DNA of 64,000 nt from Selenomonadales bacterium (lineage in GTDB: Bacteria > Bacillota > Negativicutes > Sporomusales > UBA7701), in the NCBI GenBank assembly GCA_018434945.1, contig JAHDOI010000020.1:1-64000 (forward strand). The letters run 5' to 3'. Position 1 is the first letter of the stretch. Every line of letters starts with the position of its first letter. Shown here piece by piece: positions 61,314 to 64,000 of this stretch. A program made the translations under genes and the position numbers. The notes beneath the pieces are model-generated. The model was not told where the DNA came from. It saw only the letters and a program-made list of their open reading frames with translations, and searched no databases.

Positions 61314-61343
61314 AAAGCGCGATACAGGGTCGCGCTTTTTGAC
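61314..61343 (+). terminator. Intrinsic terminator before purR
   Basis: AAAGCGCGA (61314-61322) with TCGCGCTTT (61330-61338), seven-base loop, T5. Confidence 0.88.
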
Positions 61344-61454
61344 TTTTTCTCTTCTTTCGGTCAGGGAGCAGGAATTGCTGCGTCGGCGCGAGAAAGTGAA
61401 TAAAAAAGTTTTTTTACAGGGGAATGTTCGCTTTTCCCCTGCTGCGGAGGGCTA

Positions 61455-62264
61455 ATGGACAAGACTAACCGGCAGGCGCGCAGGATCGCCCTGACCAAGA
61501 TGCTGGCCGACCATCCGGGCCAGTTGTTTTCCCTGAATCATTTCAGCACCCTGTTCGGTGTCGCCAAATCGACGCTCTCGGAGGACCTGGAGGCCGTGCG
61601 CCAGGCGCTGGCCGGTTTCGGTCTGGGGCGGCTTGAATCGGTGTCCGGAGCGGCCGGCGGCGTGCGGCTCGTGCCGATGAAGACGGACGAGGCCATTCAC
61701 GGTCTGCTGGCCGACCTGGCGGAGAAGATGTCGGCACCCGACCGGATAATCCCCGGCGGGTTCCTTTATATGTCGGACATCCTTTTTTCCCCCCAGCTTA
61801 TGGCCCAGGTGGGGGAGGTTTTCCTGACCCGCTTCGCGGCCGCCGCTCCCGACCATATAATGACGGTGGAGACGAAAGGCATACCGCTGGCGTTCGCGAC
61901 CGCCCGGGCGTTCAACCTGCCGTTGGTTACGGTGAGGCGGGGTAGCCGGGTGACGGAGGGGACGGCTGTAAGTATTAATTATGTGACAGGGTCTTCGCGC
62001 CGCATCCAGACGATGTCGCTGCCCAAGCGGGCCGTACCGCCGGGCGCCAGGGTGCTGATAATCGACGATTTCATGAAGGCGGGCGGCACTGCCTGCGGCA
62101 TGGTCGATCTGGCCACTGAGGTGGGGGCCACGGTTGTCGGTACCGGCGTGCTTGTGGCTACTGCCGAGCCAGCGGACAAGCTTGTAGACCGCTTTTTGCC
62201 GCTTCTCATCCTTCGGGGTGTTGATGAGCATAATAAGAAAACGGATATCCGGCCTGCCTTGTGA
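61455..62264 (+). CDS. purR: Pur operon repressor
   Basis: A 269-aa regulator of purine genes. The N-terminal winged helix (about 1-75, RRIALTKMLADHPGQLFSLNHFSTLFGVAKSTLSEDLEAV) is joined to a phosphoribosyltransferase-like domain. Its PRPP motif is VLIIDDFMKAGGTACG (near 198-212), which senses PRPP. ATG follows GGAGGGC. In many Firmicutes yabJ (ridA) and spoVG follow; here threonine ammonia-lyase follows and ridA is at 5.3 kb. Confidence 0.94.
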   Translation: MDKTNRQARRIALTKMLADHPGQLFSLNHFSTLFGVAKSTLSEDLEAVRQALAGFGLGRLESVSGAAGGVRLVPMKTDEAIHGLLADLAEKMSAPDRIIPGGFLYMSDILFSPQLMAQVGEVFLTRFAAAAPDHIMTVETKGIPLAFATARAFNLPLVTVRRGSRVTEGTAVSINYVTGSSRRIQTMSLPKRAVPPGARVLIIDDFMKAGGTACGMVDLATEVGATVVGTGVLVATAEPADKLVDRFLPLLILRGVDEHNKKTDIRPAL

Positions 62265-62291
62265 CCCGTGGCCGGGGACGGGGGGAAAGCT

Positions 62292-63509
62292 ATGGGTAAA
62301 TCGATTGGCGTTCGGCTGACGGACATCCAGGAGGCACTGACTGCCATGGCGGGAGTGGCCCACGCCACGCCGCTCGACCGCAGCCGGACGTTCAGCGAGA
62401 TGGCGGGCTGCGATGCTTATCTCAAACTGGAAAATATGCAGAAGACAGGGTCGTTCAAGATCCGCGGCGCGTACAATAAGATCCGCACGCTGTGTGCGGA
62501 GGAGCGGGCCCGCGGCGTGATCGCCGCTTCCGCCGGCAACCACGCCCAGGGGGTAGCCTCGGCGGCCTGCGTCGCCGGCACGAAGGCGACGATCGTGATG
62601 CCCGAGGTGGCGCCGCTGGCCAAGATCATCGCCACCCGCGGTTACGGGGCGGAGGTGGTGCTTAGCGGCACCGTGTACGACGAGGCATACGAGCGGGCGC
62701 TTGAGCTGCAGCAGGCCGGCGGGCAGACCTTTATCCACGCATTCAACGATAACGCCGTTATCGCCGGACAGGGCACAATCGGCCTGGAAATCCTCCGGGA
62801 GCTTGAGGATGTTTCCAGCATCGTCGTGCCGGTCGGCGGCGGGGGTCTTGCGGCAGGCATCGCCCTGGCGGTAAAGGAGACCGCGCCGCACGTCAAAGTG
62901 TACGGCGTACAGGCCCAGGGGGCGCCGGCGATGTATATGTCCAAACGCTCCCACGCTCTCAAGACCGTACCCGATGCGGTGACGATGGCTGACGGGATCG
63001 CGGTCAAGGTGCCGGGGGACCTGACTTTCGCCATTATCGACAAGTATGTCGACGATATATTCGTTATCGATGACGAGGCCATCGCCAGCACCATCCTGAT
63101 GCTGCTGGAGAGGGCGAAGCTGATGGTCGAGGGGGCAGGGGCGGTAAGCCTCGCCGCTCTACTCCACGGCAAGGTTCCCGCCCAGGGCAAGGTGGTAAGC
63201 GTGATCTCGGGCGGGAATATCGACGTGAACATGATTTCGCGCATTATCGAGCGCGGCCTGGTCAAGGCCGGCCGGCGGGTGAAGATTTCCACCATGGTGG
63301 TGGACCGTCCGGGGGCGCTGCACAGGCTGCTGTCGACGATCGCCGCGCTAAGGGCCAACGTGATTCATATTTACCACGACCGGGTTGAGCGCAACGTGCC
63401 GATCGGCCAGTCGATCGTCGAGATCGGCCTGGAGACCCGCGACACCATGCATACCGAGGAAATCCTCTCAACCCTCCGCAAGGAAGGATATAACGTCGAG
63501 GTTCTGTAG
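62292..63509 (+). CDS. tdcB: Threonine ammonia-lyase with C-terminal ACT domain
   Basis: A 405-aa PLP enzyme that deaminates threonine to 2-oxobutanoate. The PLP lysine is in KTGSFKIRGAYNKI (near residue 57), ASAGNHAQGVA and the phosphate loop VGGGGLAAGIALAVK follow. A single ACT domain (about 325-405, RRVKISTMVVDRPGALHRLLSTIAALRANVIHIYHDR) marks the catabolic/TdcB-like bacterial form with allosteric control. ATG 62292 follows GGGGGGAAAGC. Whether it feeds isoleucine synthesis or threonine catabolism is open; the enamine product is a RidA substrate. Confidence 0.92.
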   Translation: MGKSIGVRLTDIQEALTAMAGVAHATPLDRSRTFSEMAGCDAYLKLENMQKTGSFKIRGAYNKIRTLCAEERARGVIAASAGNHAQGVASAACVAGTKATIVMPEVAPLAKIIATRGYGAEVVLSGTVYDEAYERALELQQAGGQTFIHAFNDNAVIAGQGTIGLEILRELEDVSSIVVPVGGGGLAAGIALAVKETAPHVKVYGVQAQGAPAMYMSKRSHALKTVPDAVTMADGIAVKVPGDLTFAIIDKYVDDIFVIDDEAIASTILMLLERAKLMVEGAGAVSLAALLHGKVPAQGKVVSVISGGNIDVNMISRIIERGLVKAGRRVKISTMVVDRPGALHRLLSTIAALRANVIHIYHDRVERNVPIGQSIVEIGLETRDTMHTEEILSTLRKEGYNVEVL

Positions 63510-63540
63510 AGGAATCGCGCGACAAGTGTCGAATTTTACT

Positions 63541-63557
63541 TCCTTTGAGACAAAGGA
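63541..63557 (+). promoter_or_regulatory. Hairpin overlapping the glmU ribosome-binding site
   Basis: TCCTTT (63541-63546) pairs with AAAGGA (63552-63557), which is part of the AAAGGAGG Shine-Dalgarno sequence. Translation of glmU may be tuned by this small stem. Confidence 0.35.
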
Positions 63558-63566
63558 GGCAGTTAT

Positions 63567-64000
63567 ATGGCAGATTTTGTTGCGGTTGTTCTCGCCGCCG
63601 GCAAGGGGACGAGGATGAAGTCGGCCTTGCCGAAGGTGCTCCACCGGGTGGGCGGACAGCCGATGCTGGCCCATGTTCTGGCCGCGGCGCTGCAGGCCGG
63701 CGCTGCCCGCAGCGTCACCGTGGTGGGCTTTGGCGCCGCCGCTGTCGAGGAAGAGATCGGCGCGGCGAGCGAATTCGTCGTCCAGGCCGAACAGCTGGGC
63801 ACCGGACACGCCGTGATGCAGGCGCGCGCGGCCCTCGGAACATACAACGGCACGGTGATGGTGCTGTGCGGCGATACGCCGCTGCTGACCGCCGACCTTC
63901 TTGGCAGGCTCTATGCCGCTCACCGGGAAGCGAACGCGGCCGCGACCGTACTCACGGCCAGGATGGCTGACCCCGCCGCCTACGGACGGGTGATCCGCGA
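63567..64000 (+). CDS. glmU: Bifunctional N-acetylglucosamine-1-phosphate uridyltransferase/glucosamine-1-phosphate acetyltransferase, N-terminal part
   Basis: The first 144 residues before the window edge. [22 protein letters not shown] is the uridyltransferase signature, [13 protein letters not shown] and [12 protein letters not shown] follow as in GlmU. The enzyme makes UDP-GlcNAc for murein and lipopolysaccharide. ATG follows AAAGGAGG. The acetyltransferase half lies outside the window. Confidence 0.93.
   Translation, partial: MADFVAVVLAAGKGTRMKSALPKVLHRVGGQPMLAHVLAAALQAGAARSVTVVGFGAAAVEEEIGAASEFVVQAEQLGTGHAVMQARAALGTYNGTVMVLCGDTPLLTADLLGRLYAAHREANAAATVLTARMADPAAYGRVIR

Overview
The window looks like the chromosome of an anaerobic, endospore-forming, high-GC member of the Negativicutes (Sporomusaceae-like). 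The pointers are a formate-tetrahydrofolate ligase C-terminus (Wood-Ljungdahl type metabolism), flavodiiron protein, sporulation protease YabG, two SPOCS-domain spore-envelope proteins, and a lysine/ornithine decarboxylase closely resembling the Selenomonas enzyme that makes peptidoglycan cadaverine. The gene order speA-tmk-yaaR-holB-yaaT-trmN6-rsmI-abrB-metG-tatD-yabE-rnmV-rsmA-yabG ... ispE-purR-glmU is the classical Firmicutes block, here interrupted by accessory genes. The genus is an inference and is not proven by the sequence.

Layout. 1-3.9 kb: end of fhs, then a fumarate reductase/succinate dehydrogenase of the SdhA-SdhB-SdhE (CCG-domain) type whose third gene carries a frameshift. 4-10 kb: citrate synthase, RidA, a GntR/FCD regulator, and aconitase-isocitrate dehydrogenase preceded by a long structured leader. 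A shared 12-bp sequence near gltA and in the acn leader suggests one regulator for the oxaloacetate-to-2-oxoglutarate branch. 10.0-10.4 kb: a small gene with an in-frame UGA and a SECIS-like hairpin, a candidate selenoprotein. 10.4-15 kb: TetR-regulated drug-type ABC exporter (HlyD, two ATPases, one permease). 15-21.3 kb: NRDE protein, HD hydrolase, flavodiiron protein, lysine/ornithine decarboxylase, ICMT-like methyltransferase, CorA. 21.5-31.9 kb: a Tad/Flp pilus locus with an embedded DegS-like kinase and a beta-helix TadG-like protein.

32-46.4 kb: housekeeping block (Orn/Lys/Arg decarboxylase, dTMP kinase, DNA pol III delta', YaaT, two methyltransferases, AbrB, MetG, TatD, HD protein, soluble MCP, G5/3D protein, RNase M5, RsmA). 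Two copies of a GC-rich hairpin repeat lie at 40.55-40.68 and 46.43-46.61 kb; the second is flanked by a 28-bp duplication of a terminator. 46.6-54.7 kb: glycosyltransferase, YabG, two CAP-domain proteins, a Cys/Tyr-rich small protein, two SPOCS proteins, a Clp-fold protease, a HipA-like kinase and an L,D-transpeptidase, i.e. largely spore/envelope functions. 54.8-58.4 kb: cyanophycinase and cyanophycin synthetase (nitrogen storage). 58.5-64 kb: CheW, IspE, GntR regulator, NTP transferase, PurR, threonine ammonia-lyase and the start of GlmU.

No rRNA, tRNA, CRISPR array, transposase or phage gene was seen. Most operons end in strong intrinsic terminators, several serving convergent genes.
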